Source: an uncultured Mediterranea sp. (GTDB taxonomy: Bacteria > Bacteroidota > Bacteroidia > Bacteroidales > Bacteroidaceae). Taken from it: a stretch of 64,000 nucleotides of DNA. The stretch spans positions 62,001 through 126,000 of the forward strand of contig NZ_CABUOL010000007.1 of the NCBI RefSeq assembly GCF_902493215.1, read 5' to 3'. Under the pieces are notes generated by a model, which saw only the letters and a program-made list of their open reading frames with translations, was not told the DNA's origin and searched no databases. Position numbers and translations under genes: made by a program. Position 1 is the stretch's first letter. The number at the start of each line of letters is the position of its first letter. This document shows positions 24,375 through 32,908 of the stretch, in pieces.

Positions 24375-24461
24375 TTCACCACAGATTACTCGGATTGATT
24401 TAGATTGAAAATCTGAAGTATTAAGAAATAATCTGTGTCAATCCGAGTAATCTGTGGTGAA
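24375..24461. repeat. Palindromic intergenic element, 32 bp arms
   Basis: Bases 24375-24406 and 24430-24461 are inverted copies with three mismatches in 32; the outer 24 bp are perfect. The arms carry the CACAGATTA/TAATCTGTG motif. It lies between two convergent genes and could terminate both. It resembles the CACAGATT-type palindromes that recur between Bacteroidales genes. Confidence 0.8.
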
Positions 24462-24501
24462 AAAATATTCAGGATAGTGTTTCTGAAGCAGTCTGTGTCT
24501 T

Positions 24502-26964
24502 TTATTCTTTTTCCTCCTTGAAATTCGATTCGTCAATCATCTTGCCTTTTTCGGCAGATTGAACATTGCTGTCGGTTGCGTCAGACTGATAGAAGAAACT
24601 GTCTGTCAGTCGGATATCCTCGTATGAGCTGCCTACCATCACTTTGAATTCACCGGGTTCCACAACCCGTTCTTTCTTTTCGTTGATGAGAATCAGGTCG
24701 TCGGGGACGATGCTGAAGCAGACTTCCTTACTTTCGCCCGGTTGCAGGTGGATGCGCTCGAACCCCCTGAGATTCTTTTCGTAAGTGGTGGTAGAACTTA
24801 CTACATCATTAACATATAATTGTACGACTTCGTCTCCGGCCACACGTCCCGTATTGGTTACCCGGCACGTTACCTTGACATGAGCGGTCTGGGTGTGAAC
24901 GCTGTCGATCTTCAGATTGTCATAACGGAAAGTGGTGTAGGACAATCCGTGTCCGAAGCAATACAGTAGTCCTTTGTTGGCAACCGAATGATATTTCATA
25001 GGTTCCCAGTTGGCATTGGGTTTGGTCGGTATATTCATCGGAAGTTGGCCGACCGTTTTAGGCCAGGTACCGGTGAGTTTACCTCCAGGATTATAGTCGC
25101 CTTTCAATGCTTCTGCAATGGCCAGGCCGCCTTGTGCACCCGGATATCCGGCTGCCAAAATGCCTTTGCAATAACGGTCTGCAAAATTGATAGTTGCGGG
25201 ACGTCCCCAGATGAGTACCAGTACGACAGGTTTGCCGGTCTTGACCACTGCCTCCAATAACTGTTCCTGATGGCCGGGCAGATCAAGACTGCTACGTGTA
25301 CGGCTCTCACCGGAGGTGCGTTGGTCATCTCCCAATACCAGCACGGCCACATCGCTACGGCGTGCCAGTTCTACGGCTTCCTGTATGGATTGTTGTTCGC
25401 CAGCAGTCAGCGTGTCGCACATCAGTTCGTTTTCGGGCCATCCGGGATTAACAATGTCGATACCTTTGACGTAATTGATTTCTACATCATCGTGCTGATA
25501 AACGCTTTTGAGCCCGTCGACTACACTATAGAAGCGTTGGAAGCCCATCGGACCATAGTGTGCTGGAATGTAGTTTTTCGAATTGGCGTTGGGACCGATG
25601 ACGGCGATTTTGCGGTACTTGGTCTGGAGGGGAAGCATGTTGTCGGCATTCTTTAGCAGTACGAGACATTCACGTGAAGCCCGCAAGGCTGTGTTCAAAT
25701 GCTCTTCGCATGAAACAATGTCGGAAGCCTCCTTGGTAGAACCGGTATAGGGATTGTCGAACAAGCCCAACCAGAACTTGACATACAGCACGTCTCTTAC
25801 CAATTCATCGACTCTCTTCATGGACAGTCTGCCTTCCTTTACCAATTCCCGGATATTTGTAATGTATTCAGTAGGATCATTGAACTCTGTACGTACGTTT
25901 AGACCAGCTTCTATGGCTCTGCGTCCGGATTCCTTGAAATTGGGAGTTACTTTGTGCACGGCATTCAGACGGCCGATGGCATAACTGTCTGATACGACAT
26001 ACCCTTTGAAGCCCATTTCCTTTCGCAGTACCTCTGTCAGATAATGGTAATTGCCGGCCATGGGCACACCGTCGTAGTCATTGTAGGCACACATCACACC
26101 CAAAGCGCCTGCTTCCTGAAAGACTTTCCGGAAGGGATATTCGTGGATATAGTACATTTCCGAAGGAGTGATATGCGGGTCGGTACGTGCGTCCCACTGA
26201 CGGGCAGCCTTACAGTCACCGTAACCGACATAGTGTTTGGGAGTGGAGACAACCCGCTGGCTCTGTATACCTTTGCTCATGGCCACTCCGATACGTGCCA
26301 CTAGATAGGGGTCTTCGCCGATAGAACCTTCCCACCGACCCCAGCGTTGGTCTCTTGCCACGTCCAGGATGGGGGCATAGATATTGGTGTAGCCCATGGC
26401 ACGGGCTTCCCGACCTTCGATGACACCTTGCAGGTAGGCCAGTTCCTTGTCCCAAGTACATCCCAGTCCGTTCATCGACGGGAAGCTGGTGGCGCTTCGT
26501 GCATTCAGTCCTCTGATGCCTTCGTTGGTGAAATCGGCAGGAATACCCAGTCGGGTGTATTCTACAAAGAAGCGTTGGGTTTCGGCCAGTGCCGTGGCCA
26601 ATGTGTTCGGATCTCCGATTTCCTTGTTCAGGTGTTCGTCTACGTTGGCTATTCCGTCCTTCAGGATGTTCGTTTTCCAGGCGGCGGTAGGCACACTGTC
26701 TTCCAAAGCTTTCTTGTAACCGTAGTAGGTAGCCAGTTGGCATGTCTTTTCATCCAGGTTCATTTGTGAAAGCAGGTCGTCGATTCGTTTCTCGATATCC
26801 TGTGTCGGGTCTTCATAGATGTCTTTCTTTCCGTTTTTGTTGAAGTCGATCCAGCCCTTTTTATAGATTTCCTTTTTGTGGGGAAACGGATGTTGAGGGC
26901 GTGCATAGCTTGCCGATGCCGATAGCAGCAGGGCGCAAGCCGAGGTTAGAAACATTTTTTTCAT
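24502..26964 (-). CDS. GH3 glycoside hydrolase (beta-glucosidase/xylosidase type)
   Basis: An 820-residue secreted enzyme with signal peptide MKKMFLTSACALLLSASASYA. After a short N-terminal segment with a DxNxxG-like motif (DFNKNGKKDIYED) come the GH3 barrel (about 60-390, including KHYVGYGDC and GYVVSDSYAIGRL with the nucleophile Asp), the alpha/beta sandwich (about 420-660, LVLLKNADNMLPL, GDDQRTSGE) and a fibronectin-III-like domain (about 700-790). It trims a terminal beta-linked sugar in the periplasm; the exact sugar cannot be read from sequence. The start ATG at 26964 precedes the signal peptide. Last gene of the locus. Confidence 0.92.
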   Translation of the reverse strand: MKKMFLTSACALLLSASASYARPQHPFPHKKEIYKKGWIDFNKNGKKDIYEDPTQDIEKRIDDLLSQMNLDEKTCQLATYYGYKKALEDSVPTAAWKTNILKDGIANVDEHLNKEIGDPNTLATALAETQRFFVEYTRLGIPADFTNEGIRGLNARSATSFPSMNGLGCTWDKELAYLQGVIEGREARAMGYTNIYAPILDVARDQRWGRWEGSIGEDPYLVARIGVAMSKGIQSQRVVSTPKHYVGYGDCKAARQWDARTDPHITPSEMYYIHEYPFRKVFQEAGALGVMCAYNDYDGVPMAGNYHYLTEVLRKEMGFKGYVVSDSYAIGRLNAVHKVTPNFKESGRRAIEAGLNVRTEFNDPTEYITNIRELVKEGRLSMKRVDELVRDVLYVKFWLGLFDNPYTGSTKEASDIVSCEEHLNTALRASRECLVLLKNADNMLPLQTKYRKIAVIGPNANSKNYIPAHYGPMGFQRFYSVVDGLKSVYQHDDVEINYVKGIDIVNPGWPENELMCDTLTAGEQQSIQEAVELARRSDVAVLVLGDDQRTSGESRTRSSLDLPGHQEQLLEAVVKTGKPVVLVLIWGRPATINFADRYCKGILAAGYPGAQGGLAIAEALKGDYNPGGKLTGTWPKTVGQLPMNIPTKPNANWEPMKYHSVANKGLLYCFGHGLSYTTFRYDNLKIDSVHTQTAHVKVTCRVTNTGRVAGDEVVQLYVNDVVSSTTTYEKNLRGFERIHLQPGESKEVCFSIVPDDLILINEKKERVVEPGEFKVMVGSSYEDIRLTDSFFYQSDATDSNVQSAEKGKMIDESNFKEEKE

Positions 26965-26993
26965 GGGTAACAATATAAATTTATTATGTTAGG

Positions 26994-29630
26994 TTATAAT
27001 CTGATTTTCTGTTCAGCCTTGATGTCTTGTGAAGAAGCACCGGCTTTGATGATAAATTCTCCTTTTTCGAAAATCCAGCGTTGCTGCTTTTCACTGTAAT
27101 ATTGGAAGTCGTCTTTCTTGAATCTTACGGTGACAGTCCGGCTTTCTCCCGGATTCAACCATATCTTCTCGAAACCTTTCAGTTCTTTGACCGGCCTTTC
27201 CACTTTGGCTTTTACATCTGTGATGTAGAATTGTACAATTTCACCTCCGGCTCTGTTGCCTGTATTGGTGATATGGATGCTTGCTTCGACGATACCTTCT
27301 TTTTTGTTGATGATGTCTACGGACAGACTGTCATAAGCATAGGTGGTGTACGACAGACCATAACCGAAGGGGAAAAGAGGAGTGATATTCCGTTTTTCAT
27401 ATCCTCTGTATCCGGTAAAGATTCCTTCGCGATAGTATATTTTCTGTTCCTTTCGCGTTTCGTCATAATTGCCGCATGCCGGTGAGTCTTCCCATCTTTT
27501 TTCGATGGTGAAAGGCAGTTTGGCCGAAGGATTGACTTTGCCTGACAAGATGTGTGCCAAGGCGTTTCCGCCTTCCTGTCCCGGATAGAAGGCATGTAGC
27601 ACAGCCGGCACTTTGTCAATCCATGGGCTCATATTGACTCCTCCTCCGGCATGAAGTACTACGATGGTATGGGGATTGATGCTGCTGATTTCCCGGATGA
27701 GCAGATCTTGTCCATAAGGAAGTTCAAAAGGACGGTCGCGACCTTCCAGTTCGATACTTCCGTCGAGTCCGGCACACAGGATAACGACATCCGCTTGGGC
27801 TGCAATTCTTTTAGCTTCCGCAAAGTCTATATCCCGGTCGTAGCAGTACCCCATACGTATTTCTGCCGGAGTACTTCCCTGGCTTTTGAATTTCAGCCGG
27901 ATGTGTTTGGATGTTCCTTTGGTTGCGAAAACGGCTTTATTGCTTACATGGAAGGATTGTGAATGGGAGGCATCTACAGCTATCTCTCCGTCTATCCACA
28001 ACTGATAGGCTCCCTGGGCATCGACAAAGAAGCGCAGGCTGTCGGTATGTTCTACGTCAACGTATCCTTCCCATTCAGCTTCATAGTCAGTTCCGAGGGC
28101 CGTGTTTCCATGTGGATTTCTCCACCATTCAAAGTTGACATTGTTGTCTGTTCTTTCTATCGTTGTTTGAGAATTGTTGTCTGCAACCATGCCTTGTTTC
28201 CATTCTTTTCCGGCTGCTTTAGCCTGTTCCTGCAGCAATTGTTCCGATTCTGTGGACGAACCTTGTTCTGGACGGCAGGCTGTATAGCGTGCATGCAGTC
28301 CGGGTTGTCCTTCTTTTGTCCGGAAACGGCTTTTCTTGAACAGCTGACGTTTGAATTGGTTGGAGATTCCTTCCGCATACAATATGCGGGCATCCGGGAA
28401 TTCGTTCTTGATTCCTTGCAGGTCGTTGACAACGTACCAGGGGTGTACACGTGAACTGCCTCCGCCGCCATATACGATGCCGTTGGTAGAGAAGACACGG
28501 TCATTGATAAGTGGCGGATTGGCTGTCGGTCCGATGACGGCAATGGTTTTCGGGGCATTCAGCGGCAGGCAGTTTTCTTTGTTCTTCAGGAGAATGATAC
28601 CTTCTTCCGCCGATTTCAGTGCCATGCTGTTGGCTTGCGGATTGTAGGTAGGGATGCTGTCTGTCTGTTGGGGTCTGTCGAAAAAGCCCATCTCGATGCA
28701 TGTGCCGTAAATGCGCCGCACTTTGTCGTCGATGGTCGCTTCACTGACAATGCCCTGGCGGATGAGCGGGATGAGCTTTTCTCTGTTGAACCAGCTTTTA
28801 CTGCCCATTTCCAGGTCGAGTCCATGGTTGGCTGCCTTGTCGGCCGAATAGGTGCAGGCCCAGTCGGACATGAGCATGCCTCTGAAGCCCCAGTCCTTTT
28901 TCAGTATGTCGATGATGGTCTTGTTTTCGGTGCAATAGACTCCTCTGAGCGGATTGTATCCGGTCATGACGGCCTTTACGCCTGCCTCCTGCACGGCAGC
29001 CTTGAAGGGGGGAAGGTAGATTTCATGCAGGGCGCGGTCGGAAAGTTCGGTGCTGACGTGATATCTGTCAAACTCCTGGTCATTGCCTACAAAATGTTTG
29101 ACGGTAGCTATGACACCGCCTTTCTGTACGGCCTGTATGAAGGGGACAATCATACGGGAAGTCAGGTAAGGGTCTTCGCCGTAATATTCGAAGTTGCGTG
29201 CTCCCTTCGAAGCCCTGTAGATGTTGACACCCGGTGCCAGCATGAAGTGGATGCCTCTGGCTCTCCATTCCTGGGCATAGATTTCTCCCGTCTGCCGGGC
29301 CAGTTCCTTGTTCCAGGAAGAAGCGACAGACAGGGCGGAGGGGAATGCCGTGGCTCTTCCCCATAGTCCCCACGACGATAGGCCGAGAGGGCCGTCGGCC
29401 ATCTTGAAGGCCGGTATTCCCAGTCTTTCGCACGGATGCAGGTAGAAGTCGTTGTAACCGGCCAGCAGGTCTATTTTTTCTTCCAGCGTCATTCTGCCGA
29501 CGAGGTCGTCGATGCGCTCTTCCACCGTCAGGCTTTTGTCGTTGAACGGATAGTCTTTACCTTTTTCCTGTCCGTAGGAAACCATACAGGACAACAGGGC
29601 AAGGCTTGTGCAGAGGATGGTTCTTTTCAT
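26994..29630 (-). CDS. GH3 glycoside hydrolase with PA14 insert
   Basis: An 878-residue secreted enzyme (signal MKRTILCTSLALLSCMVSYG). GH3 barrel at about 35-310 with KHFVGNDQEFDRY and GMLMSDWACTYS (nucleophile Asp in SDW). The second domain is interrupted by a PA14 module (about 480-610, YEAEWEGYVDVEHTDSLRFF), then resumes (VVILCAGLDGSIELEGRDR) and ends with a fibronectin-III-like domain. PA14-bearing GH3 proteins include beta-glucosidases and beta-N-acetylhexosaminidase-like enzymes; PA14 shapes the substrate pocket. It lies 29 bases upstream of the other GH3 gene and 12 bases downstream of GH20, so they form one operon. Confidence 0.93.
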   Translation of the reverse strand: MKRTILCTSLALLSCMVSYGQEKGKDYPFNDKSLTVEERIDDLVGRMTLEEKIDLLAGYNDFYLHPCERLGIPAFKMADGPLGLSSWGLWGRATAFPSALSVASSWNKELARQTGEIYAQEWRARGIHFMLAPGVNIYRASKGARNFEYYGEDPYLTSRMIVPFIQAVQKGGVIATVKHFVGNDQEFDRYHVSTELSDRALHEIYLPPFKAAVQEAGVKAVMTGYNPLRGVYCTENKTIIDILKKDWGFRGMLMSDWACTYSADKAANHGLDLEMGSKSWFNREKLIPLIRQGIVSEATIDDKVRRIYGTCIEMGFFDRPQQTDSIPTYNPQANSMALKSAEEGIILLKNKENCLPLNAPKTIAVIGPTANPPLINDRVFSTNGIVYGGGGSSRVHPWYVVNDLQGIKNEFPDARILYAEGISNQFKRQLFKKSRFRTKEGQPGLHARYTACRPEQGSSTESEQLLQEQAKAAGKEWKQGMVADNNSQTTIERTDNNVNFEWWRNPHGNTALGTDYEAEWEGYVDVEHTDSLRFFVDAQGAYQLWIDGEIAVDASHSQSFHVSNKAVFATKGTSKHIRLKFKSQGSTPAEIRMGYCYDRDIDFAEAKRIAAQADVVILCAGLDGSIELEGRDRPFELPYGQDLLIREISSINPHTIVVLHAGGGVNMSPWIDKVPAVLHAFYPGQEGGNALAHILSGKVNPSAKLPFTIEKRWEDSPACGNYDETRKEQKIYYREGIFTGYRGYEKRNITPLFPFGYGLSYTTYAYDSLSVDIINKKEGIVEASIHITNTGNRAGGEIVQFYITDVKAKVERPVKELKGFEKIWLNPGESRTVTVRFKKDDFQYYSEKQQRWIFEKGEFIIKAGASSQDIKAEQKIRL

Positions 29631-29642
29631 GATAGGTAACAG

Positions 29643-31595
29643 TTATTGTTGAAAGATTCGTAAATTGGTAATCCGGCTTTTAAAGTTTCCCGATTTTTCC
29701 AATGGAAACACCAGTGTACGTACATATTTCATGGAGTCTTTTCCTCCATTGAAGTATTGGCGTCCTATTTGCATGTCTTCTATCAGCTTGTCGTTGATAT
29801 AGAGACGTGTTGAACGGTTGTCGCCTTCCACGCGGACTTTTACCTGTTCGTCTTTTACCCGATAGGGGAAGGTGTTCAGATAACCGTCGCGGGCAAATCC
29901 CATCATACCTTTGATGGGGTCGGACAGATAGAACACGGCTGTAGGCGAGCGGAACAGTTCTGTACCGTAGGTTTCCGGTTGTCCTTGCAGGTCGAATTCG
30001 ATTCGATAGCCATATCCGGCTTCCCGATGAGGCAGCGTCGAATTGGGTTGTATCTGGGATTGTTCATAAACCAGTCCCTGGCCTTTTCCAATCTTTCCGC
30101 TCTGATTAACTCCAGGCGCTTCGCTCAGCAGTCTGCGCTCCTGGTCGAAGGTTTCAAAGGAGAGGGTAGGGTGTGCTCCGGTCCACATCTTTACAGCCAA
30201 TGTCTGTACGGCAGGGAATACACGGTCGTGAATGTCTTTGGTTGAAATGCCATTGCCGGCATGATCGTTCCAGACGGCAAACATGCCTCCCAGAATGGAG
30301 GGATGTTTTTCTTCGAAAACAGCCTTCCCGATACGGGCAGGTGTCCATTCTTTGTAAAGCCGTTCGGTGTTCAGATAGTCATAATAATATCCGGCTGCGG
30401 GTACGATGTATAACCATCCGTCGGGGATACTTATCAGCTTGTAGCCTTGTCTGATCATTTCTGCCGGGTCGGCATATCCGTTGTACCAGGCGTTCATAAT
30501 AACATTTTCCGACTTGACCGGTGTTTTTCCGGCGGCATGCGTCAGTGCGCCCCAAATACATGCCTGTTTGCCGAACTTCTCAACATATTTGATGTAGTGG
30601 TCGGTGAAGTACCTGAACTTTTCGACTACAGCCGTGTCCTTGTTGGAGTATTCGTCCGTACCGATGTGTACCTGTTTCCCTCTGAAAACTGGATTCTCCC
30701 CTTCCAGATATTCCTTGAAGAGATTGTCTACAAACTTATAGGTCTCCGGATTGAACAGGTCCAGATGGTCCATACCGTATTTCTGACTGCCGATTTCTGG
30801 TTTGTATTGGGTAAAGGCCAGTGAATGGGCGGGAACATCGATTTCGGGGATGATGTTGACGAACTTACTTTCGGCCAATATCTGCAGGTCGATGAACTCT
30901 TGTTTCGTATAGGAGCCGTCTTGTGCCGTCAATCCCGGATAGGTGTCACACTCCAGTCGGAAGGCAGAGTAAGTCTTCATCAGATCCCAGTGATAAAACC
31001 GTGGAAAGGCATTGTCATTCAGGTGTATCTGGAAAGTGTTCATCTTGTAGTAGGACATGATCCGGACGTAATCCTGAAGAAATTCCAGGGGGATGAACTT
31101 TCGACCGCAGTCCAGCATGAAGCCGCGCACAGCATAGTCGGGCCAGTCGGTAATGGTACCGCAGGGCAGTGCGTGTGCATCATTCTGTTCCATGATTTGC
31201 AGCAGTGAACGTGTGCCCCAATAGATGCCGACGGTTTGCGGAGCGGTTATGCGGACTTTCTTGCCGATACTGATTTCGTATTCTTCCGGTGAGTGCTTGG
31301 GGCGTTTGGTGTGGAGTGTCAGTTCGATGTCACCCGGACGGGCTTTGTCGGTACTGACGGTCCACGTACTGCCGAACATGAGACGGAGGTCTTCGGCGAA
31401 GGTGGTTGCAGTTGCTTTCAGTTCCGGCTGGCGGGCATTGTAGACGATACGTCCTCCGTCGGTAGGCGTGAATATACCTTTGTCACCTTTCCATTCTTTC
31501 AGTTCGGGGATGACGAAAGGTTTTGGAGTTTGTGCATAGGTATTGGAGAGTATGCACATGAATAGTATTGCGATGCACAAGTTTACTGTTTTCAT
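29643..31595 (-). CDS. GH20 beta-N-acetylhexosaminidase
   Basis: A 650-residue secreted enzyme (signal MKTVNLCIAILFMCILSNTYAQ). A GH20b N-terminal domain (about 25-140) precedes the catalytic barrel (about 145-480). Visible are GFMLDCGRKFIPLEFLQDYV, the QIHLNDN strand, IIPEIDVPAHS and QVHIGTDEYS, whose Asp-Glu pair carries out substrate-assisted catalysis. The C-terminal part (about 510-650) is a beta-sandwich of laminin-G/LamG type. It releases terminal GlcNAc or GalNAc, matching GH84 in the same operon. Confidence 0.93.
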   Translation of the reverse strand: MKTVNLCIAILFMCILSNTYAQTPKPFVIPELKEWKGDKGIFTPTDGGRIVYNARQPELKATATTFAEDLRLMFGSTWTVSTDKARPGDIELTLHTKRPKHSPEEYEISIGKKVRITAPQTVGIYWGTRSLLQIMEQNDAHALPCGTITDWPDYAVRGFMLDCGRKFIPLEFLQDYVRIMSYYKMNTFQIHLNDNAFPRFYHWDLMKTYSAFRLECDTYPGLTAQDGSYTKQEFIDLQILAESKFVNIIPEIDVPAHSLAFTQYKPEIGSQKYGMDHLDLFNPETYKFVDNLFKEYLEGENPVFRGKQVHIGTDEYSNKDTAVVEKFRYFTDHYIKYVEKFGKQACIWGALTHAAGKTPVKSENVIMNAWYNGYADPAEMIRQGYKLISIPDGWLYIVPAAGYYYDYLNTERLYKEWTPARIGKAVFEEKHPSILGGMFAVWNDHAGNGISTKDIHDRVFPAVQTLAVKMWTGAHPTLSFETFDQERRLLSEAPGVNQSGKIGKGQGLVYEQSQIQPNSTLPHREAGYGYRIEFDLQGQPETYGTELFRSPTAVFYLSDPIKGMMGFARDGYLNTFPYRVKDEQVKVRVEGDNRSTRLYINDKLIEDMQIGRQYFNGGKDSMKYVRTLVFPLEKSGNFKSRITNLRIFQQ

Positions 31596-31639
31596 TGGAG
31601 TACTTTTTGATAAATCTGTTTCTGGATAGCTTGAGTTTT

Positions 31640-32824
31640 TTATTTGGACAGATTGATTATTTCACGTATAATGAATGTTCCCGGATATTCACTTGCAAAA
31701 CCATCTGTCCATTTGCCATTGTATTCAATTTTTAGTGTGGCATGAACAGGTTTCCCGTTTTTCTGTCCGTTGGTTATTCTGTCATATTGTTGGTACAGCG
31801 TTCCGGTTTTGTCTATTATCCAGTAAGTGTCTTTGCTGTCATTCGGTTGGAATGTTCTGATTTCGTGTCCTATTGTCAGCGTTCCGTTCAGCGTATATAA
31901 AATATCCTGCGACCATTTAGCTTCCTTGGAGTTGGTGAAACAGATACTTTGTTCGTCAAACAAGGGAGCATCCTGACCTATTTCGATGAATAGAGCTTTG
32001 TCGGGCTGACTGTCGTATATCTCAAAATATCTCATGCCGCTGTTGCCTACTCCCCAACCGTTACATGTAGCGGGTACCGGCTCTTTTTTCATTTGTTCAT
32101 TAACTTTTCGGGCATAATCTCCTTCGGGTTTTAGGACGTAACGCCGTACACCGTTGCGTTTGTTTTTCACTTCTTGAAATTGACAGGTCTGTTTTTCATT
32201 CCATCCTTTTTGCTGACGTAATATCTCTAAGACATCGTTGATATCATTGTTCTTTAAATTGAACACTTGAATGACCGGATGTGTCTGGGGATCATTGTTC
32301 CGGACTATAGAGAAGCCCGGAACAGACGGGTCGGCCATGATTCTGATATCCTCGTTTTGCTGGGCTAGTAAAGTGATTCCCATGCCTGTCACTTTTTTCC
32401 ATTCAAATCCTTCATAGGCTGCTCTGGATGGATTGATTGCCTGGCTGGAGTCTGTCGTGACCGCTTGGGCGGACTTGCGCACATAGGTCGTCAGCCGTTG
32501 GCCTTTTTGCAGGACGAGTGTGTCTTTTTCATGTTTGATGATGTGCAGGGTATCGGCAAATAATACAGTCTGCCCGTTTCCTATGCTTTTTCCTTTCAGA
32601 ATCAGTTCGCCGGCTGCCTTCTCCCAAGATTCGTATTGCAGTGTCTGCATGCCGATGGATTCTGCTTTCCCCTCCTTTTTTAAGTTGAATCCCTGTACAA
32701 AAGATTGTTTGGGCGATAGCTCTTCAATCCACTGTCCCGTCAGTTCATCCGGATTTTGGGTTGTGGATGAACAGGCGCTGATGATGGTGAAAGGAACGAT
32801 GAGTGCAAGATAAGTTGTTTTCAT
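31640..32824 (-). CDS. Lipocalin-like lipoprotein with unknown C-terminal domain
   Basis: A 394-residue lipoprotein (FTIISACSS, Cys18). Residues about 25-115 form the lipocalin-like repeat pattern seen in Bacteroides (LTGQWIEELSPKQSFVQGFNLKKEGKAE... in part, then ILKGKSIGNGQTVLFADT). Residues about 130-394 belong to no family I recognise; visible blocks are VIQVFNLKNNDINDVLEIL, NGWGVGNSGMRYFEIYDS and LFIEIGQDAPLFDEQSICF. It lies between GH20 and GH84 genes and could bind a glycan product at the surface, which is inference only. Confidence 0.65.
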   Translation of the reverse strand: MKTTYLALIVPFTIISACSSTTQNPDELTGQWIEELSPKQSFVQGFNLKKEGKAESIGMQTLQYESWEKAAGELILKGKSIGNGQTVLFADTLHIIKHEKDTLVLQKGQRLTTYVRKSAQAVTTDSSQAINPSRAAYEGFEWKKVTGMGITLLAQQNEDIRIMADPSVPGFSIVRNNDPQTHPVIQVFNLKNNDINDVLEILRQQKGWNEKQTCQFQEVKNKRNGVRRYVLKPEGDYARKVNEQMKKEPVPATCNGWGVGNSGMRYFEIYDSQPDKALFIEIGQDAPLFDEQSICFTNSKEAKWSQDILYTLNGTLTIGHEIRTFQPNDSKDTYWIIDKTGTLYQQYDRITNGQKNGKPVHATLKIEYNGKWTDGFASEYPGTFIIREIINLSK

Positions 32825-32850
32825 GATGACAAGTGTTTAGTTCGGACAAA

Positions 32851-32882
32851 CACAAAGTTAGGAAGAAACTCCTAACTTTGTG
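32851..32882. promoter_or_regulatory. Perfect 13 bp inverted repeat with embedded promoter box
   Basis: CACAAAGTTAGGA (32851-32863) and TCCTAACTTTGTG (32870-32882) flank a 6-base loop between the GH84 stop and the lipocalin-like gene. The minus strand contains TAACTTTG (32853-32860), a -7 box 28 bases before the lipocalin-like ATG. It could be a terminator for GH84 or a promoter with a built-in operator. Confidence 0.5.
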
Positions 32883-32908
32883 CAATGGATGTTGGAATAT
32901 GTCTGGAT

